From positions 1 to 27,658 of the forward strand of contig JAIVFH010000329.1 of NCBI GenBank assembly GCA_025765595.1: 27,658 nucleotides of DNA. The letters run 5' to 3'. The notes beneath the pieces are model-generated. The model was given only the letters and a program-made list of their open reading frames with translations, did no database searches and had not been told where the DNA came from. Position numbers and translations under genes: made by a program. This stretch comes from Obelidium mucronatum (lineage: Eukaryota > Chytridiomycota > Chytridiomycetes > Chytridiales > Chytriomycetaceae). This document shows, one piece after another, positions 17,023 to 27,633 of this stretch (positions within the stretch are counted from its first letter, which is position 1; every line of letters starts with the position of its first letter).

Positions 17023-18843
17023 TTGCAACAAATCGCATTCCGCAGTTTTCCTGATGCTGATTTGGAACACGAATCTCTTGCTGCGCTTATCCCATCAGAA
17101 CCAATACCAGATTGGATCCTCGAAGCAGGCTGCTTGATCCCGCCCACTGACGCCATCAAAGACATGCTGCTGGGACATGTATCGGTAGCTCTGAAAGCCG
17201 CTTATGAGACGCACAAATTGCACGTTGAGTATTTCACTCATCCACTCAAAGAGATTCTTGGGTGGTGTCGATACGTGTTCCACAGCACTTTCGATCATTT
17301 AACTGATCCCTTGGTCTTCAATTATGATGGAGAAGGGGATGATGAAACGGCCAAAATACGTATTATCCACTTGAGGTTACCAAGCAAAGCTGCAAATGAG
17401 GCGTATTCGAAATATGCTGGAGGCTTGCTTTGGTTAGCGTGTGCGAATTCTGAATCGTATACGCCTGTCATCAGCTTGTTGATTCCGCGATCTACATCTT
17501 GTGGGGTTATCAGGTCGGATTTTCAGACTTGTGAGAAGGGAGAAGATGTGGTTTACGATCCTTGTCAAGCAGAATTATGTGAATTGTTCAATGGGGATGT
17601 AATGATGGCGCCAGGGACCAAGTTTACGAGGGGGTTGTTTCAAACCAGTCTACGTGATTATCAACATCGACGCATTTTGGAAGATCTTCTTGGGCAATTC
17701 CAAGGACGTGTGCATCCTGGGCCCATCAATGTTAAGACGCTGTTTTATGCTCTCTTCAATGTTTCGGAGCCACACGGGTTTGATACTGCAGTGTTACGAG
17801 ACTGGTTTCCCCTATGGTTTCCTTCAATTAAGATCCTGTATGAAGATCGCCTTGCAATGCCTGCCATGTTGAGTGATGGCGATGAGAATTTTATCAGTCT
17901 GTTGTCGAAACATATTCACAGAAAACACGCTTTTCAAGCGTTTGGACCTGTGCTCTATGAAACACATTTTCCTTGGTTCATGGACGACGATCCAATGGAA
18001 ACGGACGGCTCAGATTCTGAAATTTCGGAATCTAGTGTCATGGAGGAGGAGGAGGAAGATGATGATTTGATGGAGCTGGGAGAATGGGTTCAAGCTGATT
18101 GGGATGCTCTGAATCATGTAAATCTTGGCATCACCGATGCAGCATACTACTCGTATCGCAAAGCCGACAATACGGAAAGCATATTTTCTGAAGAGGACTG
18201 GAATGATATTCTTGAAAGTCCTTACATGTTCTCAAAGTCAACTGTTACAGTGTTGTTTCAAGCCATAACGGCAACTTCAGCAGGGAATCTTTGGTTTAAA
18301 AGCAATGAAACTTCTTGGTCTTTCTTTGTCTCAGGCTTGATGGATATTTGGTGGAGGGAATGGGATCCCCTTGATAGAGATCTGATTGAGAATTCCACGT
18401 TGCTGTGTTCGGCGGCAGACACAGATACAATGTCAAAATTTGACAAGAGGCAAGTATTGAAGGACCTCTTGCGTTCTTTTGAAGGAGTTGCTGAAGTGGA
18501 CAAGGACAAGGACCCTTTGGCACTTGCTTTCTTCTTTTTGCTTGCTTTGGCTACTGCGGACATATCCAAGAGGAAATATGGACAAAGAGTGTACAAACAA
18601 GAGCTTGAAGTTTTGTTGGGATACCGGGAGTTGTGGACCCCCAATCCATATAACCTGAACGTTAATGTGCCACTGCCACAGTTAGCCACTCTCGAAGATC
18701 GACTTTCAATTATTCGTCTAACAAAGTATAACCTGGATGAGCGGCTGAATCTTCTTTCGAATATTAAGATAAAATCTCACAATACAGAATCAAAGGTGTC
18801 AAGTACAATTACAATAAGTCACACATGCAAGTGCCAAATTTAA
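17023..18843 (+). CDS. Unrecognised ~600-residue protein, 5' end unresolved
   Basis: A continuous frame of about 606 codons to TAA at 18841-18843. The first codon here is TTG, not ATG. The frame is open back to a TGA at 16990-16992, with AG acceptor-like sites at 16998 and 17046; the first in-frame ATG is only at 17164. So an upstream exon is missing from the model, the ATG at 17164 is used (560 residues), or the gene is 5'-truncated. The protein has ordinary globular composition, Trp/Phe/Leu-rich, with an acidic insert (MEEEEEDDDLMELGEW) around residue 345. PVISLLIPRSTSCGVIRSDF and FVSGLMDIWWREWDPLDRDL lie in compact-looking regions. I recognise no family. It converges on the pyroglutamyl peptidase gene, 22 bp between coding ends. 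Confidence 0.65.
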   Translation: MQQIAFRSFPDADLEHESLAALIPSEPIPDWILEAGCLIPPTDAIKDMLLGHVSVALKAAYETHKLHVEYFTHPLKEILGWCRYVFHSTFDHLTDPLVFNYDGEGDDETAKIRIIHLRLPSKAANEAYSKYAGGLLWLACANSESYTPVISLLIPRSTSCGVIRSDFQTCEKGEDVVYDPCQAELCELFNGDVMMAPGTKFTRGLFQTSLRDYQHRRILEDLLGQFQGRVHPGPINVKTLFYALFNVSEPHGFDTAVLRDWFPLWFPSIKILYEDRLAMPAMLSDGDENFISLLSKHIHRKHAFQAFGPVLYETHFPWFMDDDPMETDGSDSEISESSVMEEEEEDDDLMELGEWVQADWDALNHVNLGITDAAYYSYRKADNTESIFSEEDWNDILESPYMFSKSTVTVLFQAITATSAGNLWFKSNETSWSFFVSGLMDIWWREWDPLDRDLIENSTLLCSAADTDTMSKFDKRQVLKDLLRSFEGVAEVDKDKDPLALAFFFLLALATADISKRKYGQRVYKQELEVLLGYRELWTPNPYNLNVNVPLPQLATLEDRLSIIRLTKYNLDERLNLLSNIKIKSHNTESKVSSTITISHTCKCQI

Positions 18844-18865
18844 TTTTACTTCAAATATCGAAACT

Positions 18866-19564
18866 TTAGTTCAAGCTCTCATCAACACGCAAGAATCCAC
18901 AAATCAAGTCAGCGCATGTGTCAATCGAAATAACTTCAGCCAGTGGAACATGGACAAAGATGACCTTGATCAACGGTCTGTCTTTAGCTTCGCGCCGCAA
19001 TCGTCTGGCCATCAGAACAGAGCTGTAGAATATCTCATTGCAGTAATACCAGCCTGCATCACGCGACCAAGATGCCAATGCGTTGTTGTCTTGCATCCAA
19101 TCATGAAATTCCTCTACGTGAATTGGAAAAGTGGTGGGCAAAAGATCCAACGCTGTTGGCGAAGAATCAATCTTTCCAGCCGCCGCCAGCTCCTTCTCTG
19201 CTTCCTTATCATCGCTTCCAGTGGCTGCTGATTTCCCTTCAGCCCTCTGCTTTGCCAAGTACTGAGCCAGCCCCGACTCTGCCGTCACATTGAACGCAAT
19301 CGTTTCAAAGTTGACTTTGGTTGACGCTGCACTAACACCCACATGCACAATGTGCGTCAGCTCTCTGTCTTCAATCAATGGTTTGGATTCAGCGTAAAAC
19401 TCTCCCAGTCCTTCGTGAGAAACAGCCACAGTGAAGTTGGACACTTGGCCGGCAAACCGTCCTTGCTTGTCAATCTCGGTGGAGACTCTCTTTGCAATTA
19501 AATCAGATGGGTTGTCGACAATGTCACGGAACGGTCCGTATCCAGTTACAATGATCTTTGGCAT
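18866..19564 (-). CDS. Pyroglutamyl-peptidase I (cysteine peptidase family C15)
   Basis: A single-exon gene of 232 residues, ATG at 19564-19562, chosen because the family's conserved opening KIIVTGYGPFRDIVDNPSD begins just after it; the frame upstream has no family similarity. The catalytic triad is visible: Glu in NFETIAFNV, Cys in DAGWYYCNEIFY, His in VIFVHVPLAE. Length is slightly above the usual ~210-220 residues because of an Ala/Glu/Lys-rich insert after the Glu region. The enzyme removes N-terminal pyroglutamate from peptides in the cytosol. It is divergent from the secreted-protein gene at 19619, with 54 bp between start codons. Confidence 0.9.
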   Translation of the reverse strand: MPKIIVTGYGPFRDIVDNPSDLIAKRVSTEIDKQGRFAGQVSNFTVAVSHEGLGEFYAESKPLIEDRELTHIVHVGVSAASTKVNFETIAFNVTAESGLAQYLAKQRAEGKSAATGSDDKEAEKELAAAGKIDSSPTALDLLPTTFPIHVEEFHDWMQDNNALASWSRDAGWYYCNEIFYSSVLMARRLRREAKDRPLIKVIFVHVPLAEVISIDTCADLICGFLRVDESLN

Positions 19565-19618
19565 GTTGAACAATGTTTTCTTTTTGTTGTTGAAAAACGC
19601 CACCGGGAGCCAACCGTC
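19565..19618. promoter_or_regulatory. 54-bp divergent promoter
   Basis: The only sequence between the ATG of pyroglutamyl peptidase (19564, -) and the ATG of the secreted protein (19619, +). Promoter elements or 5'UTRs of the two genes must overlap each other or the opposite coding sequence. Confidence 0.55.
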
Positions 19619-21016
19619 ATGCACTGGCAACACTTGCTTTGGCTTACCGCTGGAATCACAGCGTTTACTTCTAAACAAAAGCATAAATTCGATAGAGGTA
19701 TTTTCTTTGATTATATTCACAATATTGTTTACCTTGTGTTTTAACAGACATCCAACAGCCGCAGACAGATGATACAACAACTACATCAGACGCATCATCA
19801 ATCAAACGATGCGGCACAGACTGGATAGAAGCCAACGAGAATTGTCATTTCATTTGCCAAACAGACCAAGACTGTTTGGAGGATTATTCCAAATGCTGGA
19901 GAGACTTATCCAACGACGCGTGTACCGCCACTGCCGCCCGTATCGGTAATGCGAAAAAATCAGTGATTTATAGTAATACATGATGCTAATATTATTACCT
20001 TTATAGCTCCTTCAATCGCAAACCCGGCCACAGCAATTGTCCCCTTCGCAAGCAGCCTTGACCTCGGTGCATCCATCGAAGGCATCTCAGTAACATGCGA
20101 TGGAAATTTCGCTGCCGTCGGCGCATCCAAAGTGCTCCGCCTCGACACTGGGCAAATCCTGTTGGCTGGTAGCAGTGCCAGTTCACAAGGACAATTCGCG
20201 TCTTCCTACTTTCTCGGACGTAACCTGATGCTCGTTGGAGATGCCTTAGCCCATTTGATCTACATTGTTGAAATTCCAGCAACAACAAGTACCGCCCAAA
20301 CAACACCTGCAGATGTTTCAACTGTACAAACCTTATTCCCTCTCGACCCACGAATGCTTCAACCAAACGATTTCACAGTCGATAAAACCATGACCCGAGT
20401 TTACATGACTGGACAAAACTACACGGCAACAACAACAGCAGGAATTCATGGAGACTTGTGGTACTACAACATGGTGACGGCAAATTTGATTCAAATCTCG
20501 CCCGTGATTTTGGGGCAAGCTGGGATCCATAGGACAAATGGAATCGATTTGAGTCCTGATGGAAAGAGTCTCTATATCACGTCGGCGCAGAATTTGGATT
20601 ATAACATTGCTTCGGCGAAAATATTTAGGGTTGATTTGGATGCGCGGACGAAAAGTCCAATAGGGAAACCCGTTGTTGTGGTTGATTTGGGAAAGGAGCT
20701 TTGGGGTTTGGGTGTTGACCCGACGGGGATGGATCCAGATGGATTGAAATGTGACGTGAAGGGGAATTTGTATGTTGCAATGAATGGGGGAGGGATTGTG
20801 TTCCGTTGGGATCCAGCGGCTCTTGTAGGGAGCGTGATTCGATTGTCTACTGTAGCGAACCCAAGCAATCTTCAGTTTGGGGGAGTAGATGGGAAGCGTC
20901 TAGTTGTGGTCGGACGTGGTTGTCGCGGCGATTTCACTGCAAGTTGTGCTGATTTTGTTGATTTGGAAGCTCCAGGTCGCGGATATTCGGATTTGAAAAA
21001 AAGTGGGCGTTGTTGA
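19619..21016 (+). CDS. Secreted six-Cys module plus SMP-30/gluconolactonase-like propeller
   Basis: Exons 19619-19697, 19748-19945 and 20007-21016 (introns 50 and 61 bp, phase 1 at both junctions) give 428 residues. The N-terminus (MHWQHLLWLTAGITAF) is a plausible signal peptide. After a short Thr/Asp stretch comes a six-Cys module, CGTDWIEANENC to NDAC, of a type seen beside sugar-active domains in zoosporic fungi and algae. The rest resembles SMP-30/gluconolactonase propellers: RTNGIDLSPDGKSLYITSA, then PDGLKCDVKGNLYVAMNGG. Members are Ca-dependent lactonases or phosphotriesterases; secretion and the Cys module suggest a cell-wall or environmental substrate. Family is likely; substrate unknown. 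Confidence 0.82.
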
Positions 21017-21130
21017 CTTTTGCTTTTTAGTACCGATTATGTATCAGGTTTATTTGGCATAATAGACGAATGGAACAGTAAGAAAAAAGGAGAAAAACCA
21101 CGAAAGAGCCGGAGGAGATGGAAATGAAGT

Positions 21131-24100
21131 TTACTTATTTTCGGCACCTGGAGCATCAAGTAGGAAATTGAGCGACTTTGCGACATTAAACTCATTCTTT
21201 TCCAGCGCTGAAATACATTGCTCTAAAAATATTTCCGTTTTATAAAAAAACATGTGTTGTGTGTCGGTTATTTACCTTTTGAAAATCCCATATTCATCAG
21301 CTCCTTGACTTCATCCGTCACATCATCATCAGTACCAGTTTCGGCAGCTTTCTCGGGCAAAGGCGCCGCCGCAGCAGCTGCTTGGGCGCTGCTATCGACA
21401 GTCTCACCCACAGCGGCAGTAGCACTAGATCCTGGGGCAGGAACCACAAACGCAGCACTAAAATCAGCATCAAACAAATCAGCAGCAGCAGCTTTAGCAC
21501 TCGGGGCCAACTCAGCCGCGACTTTGGATGGACTAGTGCCAAACGCCGCCTCCAAAGCATCCACCGCATTCACACCAACAGACGACGACGGAATTGTTGC
21601 ATTCCCTTCACTCGTTGAAGCCTGTGGGATATCGTCGAAAGCATCAAACCCAGTGGACTTTGATGTTTCTGTTGCGTCAGATGATAAGGCAGCCGCAGGC
21701 GCTGGAGCCGCCGCACCAACGCCACTGCTACTACCAAAGGCATCTTCTAAAGTGCTGAAAGCGTCCGCTGGTTTTGGAGCAGGTGGAAAGGCAGTATCAA
21801 AGTTGAAGTCATCTGCACCGGGAATTGCGTCAAACACTGAATCATCGACTTTAACAGGCACAGTTCCTGAAGCTGTTGCTGTAGATGCAACCGCTGCTAC
21901 TGGGATTGGAACTGCTGCGGCAGCTCCGCCAAACGCATTCTCAAATTCCGCGTCGGCGTCAATAGATTTCAGCTTATTGATACGTTTCCGTCCAGATCTG
22001 ATAGACGCCGTATCTGCCAACGATGCCGTAGTAGCATTGCTGGGTCTTTTAAGCCTGTCGAACCCTTCGTCACTCATGGATGTAGCTGCTTGTGGAGGAA
22101 GGGGTAGGACAAACGCATCAGATGCTGGTGTTGTGGCTGCTGCTGCTGCTGCTGTTGTTGTTGCTGCAACAGAAGCACTTGTCGCAGGGGCGACAGTAGT
22201 GACGGCAACTGCGAATGCATCATCAAACGCTTTTGAATCAGCAATTTTGGGTGGTAAGGAAAACGCTTCATCAAACGCGAATGCATTGCTGTCACTCTTA
22301 TTCGACGGGAGAGGGATTGCGTTGAACGCGCTCTCAAAGTCGGCATCAAATGCAAAGTCGCCGCCGCCAGTGGAAGTTGGATCACTTTTTGGAGCGGAGG
22401 CGTCCGGTAGTAAATCACCCAAGGAACTTCCCGCCTTTGGTTTGGTAAACATTGGTGGCATTGGTGGTGGAGGTCCAGACACAACCGGGACGGCGGTGAC
22501 GGGTTCGGTGGCGGTGGCGGGGGCAGGAATTGCGTCCAGTGATTTTACGGAGGGTGTGAGCGACTTTCGCTTTTCAAGCAAATCAATGGATCCTCCGTGC
22601 GCATTTCTCGAAGCTGGAGGTGGGGGAGGTTTTGGCCGGGCAGCCGTCACGGTTGGCGACTTTTCGGCTTTTTGAGCTTGTGGAATGTCGAACCCACGAG
22701 CTGCTTCCGCGTTCAGATTATTCAAACTTTGAGCTTGAGAATTGGATAGACTTCTGGCTTCATCTAAACTGGCAGCAACAGTTTGAATTTTTGATTTTTC
22801 CTTGTCGTTGATGGCAGTTTGAACCGCAACCTGACTGGACAAAGTGCTCAATTTTCTCCGTTCTTCATCAAGCTGAAGTTCTTCTCGTGACAAATCGGCT
22901 TTCAGTTGCTTGTGCTCTTCTGTCACGGTCGTCCACAATTGCTTATTAATCTCCACTAGATTCATTTGCTTCTTCAAATCCGCATGAACTTCGGCAAATC
23001 TAGGCCTCATCAAGTTTATCTCTTCTTGGTACTGTTTCGTCACTGATTCCATTTCCACCAAGTGCTTTTTACAGTCTGCAATCTCAGCCTTCACAGCTTC
23101 AATAGCAGCGATAACTTGATTCTTTTCATCCAATTTGGCAGCAACAATTTGTTTTGCTTGATCCACTTCCATTTGAGCCAATTGAAGCAACTGCTGCTCA
23201 TGCTGAAGCTGCGCCAAATTCTCCATGTGAATGGCTGTTTCAGCTTCAAACGTTGCGCTCGCTTGAGTCAATTCGAGTGTCAATTCTTGCTTTTTGAGCA
23301 ACACTTTTTGAAGTTCAATTTCATTGGCGGCGCGTTTCGCACGCAGTTCTTCTTGGGCCGGAAGGAGAACGTCGCGCTTCTGTTGCAAGTCTGCGAGTTG
23401 GGCTCGGGCATTTGCGATATCGGCACTGCGGTCATCCGTGAGTGATGGAATGCTGTTGCTGAGAGTTTTGGAGAGGACGTTCCCTCCAGGAAGGGTGCTG
23501 AAGCGACGAGGATCGACTTGAAGAAGAAAAAAACAGCTTGTTAAACCACGCCAGATGCTTCACAAACGACTTACAAGCAGCGTTAGGCTGTGGAATCGAA
23601 GGAGCCACGGGTTTGTCAAAAGAAATGTTCCCTAAAGCCATCAAATCTTGTTGGGCTGTTTGCTGCACTGGAGCGGCCGGGGTTGGAATAGATGGCGGCG
23701 GCACTATGGCCGATTGAAGAATTACAGGGCTTGTAACACTGCTTGTCCGAAGCGCCGGTGGGATCAAGTTGCTCGGCAGAGTCTCGGGCAATGGCACACC
23801 AGTCATGGCCAGCTTTATCAAATGCATAGCAACTGAAAACTCGTCTTTTGAAAGCCCAACAGATTTCGAAACATTGGCCAGATCCCAAATCTGTGCAAGA
23901 ACCGTTTGGTCCAATTGAGACTTTAAAAAGAATCCATAACTTTCTTGACCTGCGCAGTAGGGTATCAGTACAAAAGCGGAGATGAGAGGCTAAGATGCTC
24001 ACCACTAACGAAGCCTTTCTTGCCAATGTCCAAGTTGTCAAAGTGAGAATCAGCAAGGGCCTTCTCGTCGGGGGTAATGGCCCATGCTTCATTTGAAGGA

Positions 24101-25281
24101 ATGCCGTTAAGCGTGGGGGCTCTCTGAATAGTTGATCGTCGCTTATCAAACGATGGAGGGGGGGGCGACTCCAGCTGGAGAAGGAGCCCCGATAGAACCA
24201 AGACGAGTTGGAGACTGGACAATTTGCGGTTGCTGTGGTTGGACAGTTGGGGATGTGGCAGGGGCCGCATTTGACACAGAGCCCGGAACAGAAGTTGATT
24301 GCTGAGAAAGTGCTGATTGAGCAGCATTTGCGATCCCGGAGAGTAATGATGGAGGAATTGAAGTCGGAACTGATTGAAGTGCCCCAGATTTCATTTGAGT
24401 TATAATCAGCATAGCCAACATGAATTGAGCCAAGTTTAATTGCATAGCATTTTGAGTATCCACCAAAGTCCTTCAGCACAAAAATAGCGGAGAGGGGTTA
24501 TTATCAATTTGCATCAAACAGAGAGCTGTCCATACCAAATCCTCGACAAAATCTCTAGGGACAAGCCAGACTTAACAAATAGATCCTTTGACGACGCTCC
24601 AGAAACAAACCCGTTCATGGGTGAGCAAGAGTTGAATGCAGCGACAAAGCGATCCCTTTCTTCCGATGACAATTGAAAGCCGCCTGAGGCAGAAGGTTGA
24701 GGGGCCATGGAAGGCGCTGGGCCACTTGGAGTTGATTGGTTATTCTGGACAGCAGCCGAAGGAATAGTCACGCCTTCGAACACGGGCAGCGGCGTGGCTA
24801 GTTGTTGTTGGTAGTAGTTGTGGAATTGATTGTTACAAATTGGATGCAATGAATATGATACACTGAAGACCGCACGTACGCGTGGCCAGGAACTGCAGCG
24901 ACGGCGGCTTCCCGCTCTGCGCCAGGGCAATCAGCTTGAGACAGCGGTAGAAGGCCTGCTGGTTCAGGAAGCCGTTCTGCTCGGAGTCGGCCTGGACCCA
25001 GATCTGGTTTGGTTCGAGTCAGCCCAGGACAACACAGGACAGCCCAGGGCACCCCTAGCAAACACACGCACCTCGCCCAGCACGTTCTGCGGCAGCCGCG
25101 ACTTTGTCAGGAACGCGACGGCCGTTTGCGCAGACACGGCGCCCGCGCCGTCGGCGTCCGCCAGGCGAAACAGCTGCGCGAACGCCGCCGCTTCGTCCGG
25201 CGCCAGGCTGAGCGCGTCGGGCGCCGTCGTCTTGTTGGTGCTGGACAGCGGATCGAGGTCGTCGAGAAGGCTCTTCTGCAT
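21131..25281 (-). CDS. EDE1: Endocytic scaffold of the Ede1/Eps15 family: 3 EH domains, coiled coil, UBA
   Basis: Exons 25281-25072, 25003-24880, 24797-24536, 24470-24003 (see below), 23949-23575, 23516-21276 and 21222-21131. About 1,240-1,256 residues. EH1 lies near residues 27-105, EH2 near 153-238, EH3 near 310-405. The NPF-pocket Trp is visible in each (GEIWVQAD, SRIWTLVD, AQIWDLA). A Gln/Glu/Leu coiled coil follows, about 500-715, then a long Ala/Pro tail with repeated x-x-AF motifs and a C-terminal UBA (VKELMNMGF ... NVAKSLNFLLD) completed by the last small exon. The order matches yeast Ede1, an early clathrin-endocytosis organiser that binds NPF adaptors and ubiquitin. Exon 24470-24003 is out of frame across C8 at 24158-24165 (minus sense). 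One fewer C, or a 46-bp intron 24169-24124, restores it. ATG 25281 is 50 bp from a divergent gene. Confidence 0.9.
24158..24165 (-). other. C8 homopolymer at a frame break in EDE1
   Basis: Eight consecutive G on the plus strand (C on the coding strand). Upstream coding (SPAGVAPP) and downstream coding (SFDKRRSTIQRAPTL) are in different frames on either side. Seven C would join them directly. A phase-consistent but weak GTCGCC...TTCAG intron (24169-24124) would also do so. Confidence 0.7.
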
Positions 25282-25331
25282 CCGTGTTTTTAATTGCAGA
25301 AAATAAAATATTATTATATAAAATAAAAGTA
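25282..25331. promoter_or_regulatory. 50-bp divergent promoter of EDE1 and the ZUP1-type gene
   Basis: The whole interval between the ATG of EDE1 (25281, -) and the ATG of the peptidase gene (25332, +). It is AT-rich, with TATTATTATATAAAATA. The TATA-like word lies only about 15-20 bp from the plus-strand ATG, so transcription starts may lie inside or very near coding sequence. Confidence 0.6.
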
Positions 25332-26617
25332 ATGAAGAGAAAGATCGCAGAGCCGCTGCGCGTCGAGAGTATCGTCGACGCCCTGTCGCTCCTGCTGGCT
25401 GCCTCGAACCAGCGGCGCGCGCTGCTCTGCGTCAACACTGTGGCTCTGTGTCCAGGTGTGTCTTGCCAACTGAAACGCAAACTGTACACTGACTGGATTT
25501 CCTTCGACATCTACAACAGCCGCTCGAAACGAGATTGGATGGGCTTGTGGGTACAAGAATGCTCAAATGTTGTGGTAATAGTAATAGCAAGCTGCAAATA
25601 TCATGCGTTCCAACAACTGAAACAGAAGAGTGCTAGTTCTTCTCTAGCTTCAGTTCCTTCGTATTTGGTGGCTTTCGAAAGTAAGCTGGCGGATTCTGGA
25701 ATGGACTATAGATCCCACTTGGAAAGGCTGAACTTGAACTCTGTGATTCCTAACACGCGGTTGATTCAAAACTTGATTGAACGCGCTTGGAACGATTTGG
25801 GTTTTGATCCTGAAGGTGCATCTCATCTCAATTTCAAACTTGCTGGTTCTAGAAAATGGATCGGCACTTGTGGTGGGTCACGAATCGTTTGATTAGCCGA
25901 AAATTCCTGTTAAACCATAACTCTCTGATTCTTTCTGTTCAGAAATATACTGCTTGATGCACTCATTGGGAATACAGTATGTATTGATCACCTGAAAAAC
26001 AGTTTTCATAACCATGCAACTTTTTTTAGAGTCAAAGTAACAGACTTTCCGTCACCAACTGGACCCAGCAAATCACACCCTGCACTGATGGATATGGTTG
26101 AAGCTTATTTTGATGGATCAACTCTCGAATTTGAAACTGCCTTGAAGGATCAAAGCAGCAAACGCGTGTTCCCACTCGAATTTCAACGGAATATCGATCA
26201 AGGCATTCACACTACCGAAAAGCTGCCTCTTTATTTTCAATATCAGTTGAGAATCAGTTTTTTCTTTTCCGTCAAAAGCGGAATACTAGATTCTTACGAT
26301 GCACCACCAACACTTAAACTACCACTACCAGGGGTCATTCGTTAACAGTTATTGGAATCGAAGTGTTGAATAGCAGTGAAAGAAACTTACTTGTCCTCGA
26401 CCCCGGCCATCGGCCGCCGGCCAAACTATTGACGAACTTGGATACCTTTATGAGGAACGAAAAAGTTCTACAAAAGACTTTGAAGTGCTTTCGATTTCCA
26501 GAATCAGGCTTAACTGCCAAAAAGTCGTACCAGATACTTGAAATTACTGGTCTTTATAAAAACGAATTGGACTCTACTGGAATGAGAAAAGTGTTTCAAA
26601 CAACAAAGATTGAATGA
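25332..26617 (+). CDS. ZUFSP/ZUP1 (Mug105-like) family C78 deubiquitinase, catalytic core only
   Basis: Six exons by phase: 25332-25455, 25520-25574, 25637-25872, 25943-25976, 26030-26245, 26332-26617; 316 residues. The catalytic Cys is in GWACGYKNAQML, readable only after the first intron is removed. Next come VIPNTRLIQNLIERAW and GSRKWIGTCEIYCL (junction at 25872/25943), typical of the family. The catalytic His is in YQGHSLTVIGIE and the Asp in LLVLDPGH. Family members (human ZUP1, fission yeast Mug105) cleave Lys63-linked ubiquitin chains; UFM1 proteases share the fold. Human ZUP1 has N-terminal zinc fingers and ubiquitin-binding modules; here only the peptidase core is present, as in Mug105. 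Lys63 preference is inferred from family, not seen. Confidence 0.85.
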
Positions 26618-26708
26618 TTATTCTCGTTTTTGATGGTTGTTTTTTGATCTCCATATCTCTGTTCACAGATAACAGAAAAAAAGGAAGGAAAAGTTGCATC
26701 ATCCAACC

Positions 26709-27633
<925 letters not shown>

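Noticed and set aside
19565..19780. 72-residue N-terminal extension of pyroglutamyl peptidase
   Set aside because: No family similarity, and it overlaps the first exon of the divergent gene; the internal ATG at 19564 matches the family start.
21254..22675. 473-codon open frame antisense to EDE1, Ala/Ser-rich
   Set aside because: It mirrors the GC-biased third positions of the Ala-rich EDE1 tail; no domain, and the opposite strand has clear EH/UBA exons.
25284..25892. Uninterrupted frame through 25456-25636 as part of the ZUP1-type protein
   Set aside because: It misses the catalytic motif; removing two phase-consistent introns restores GWACGYKNAQML and the expected family order.
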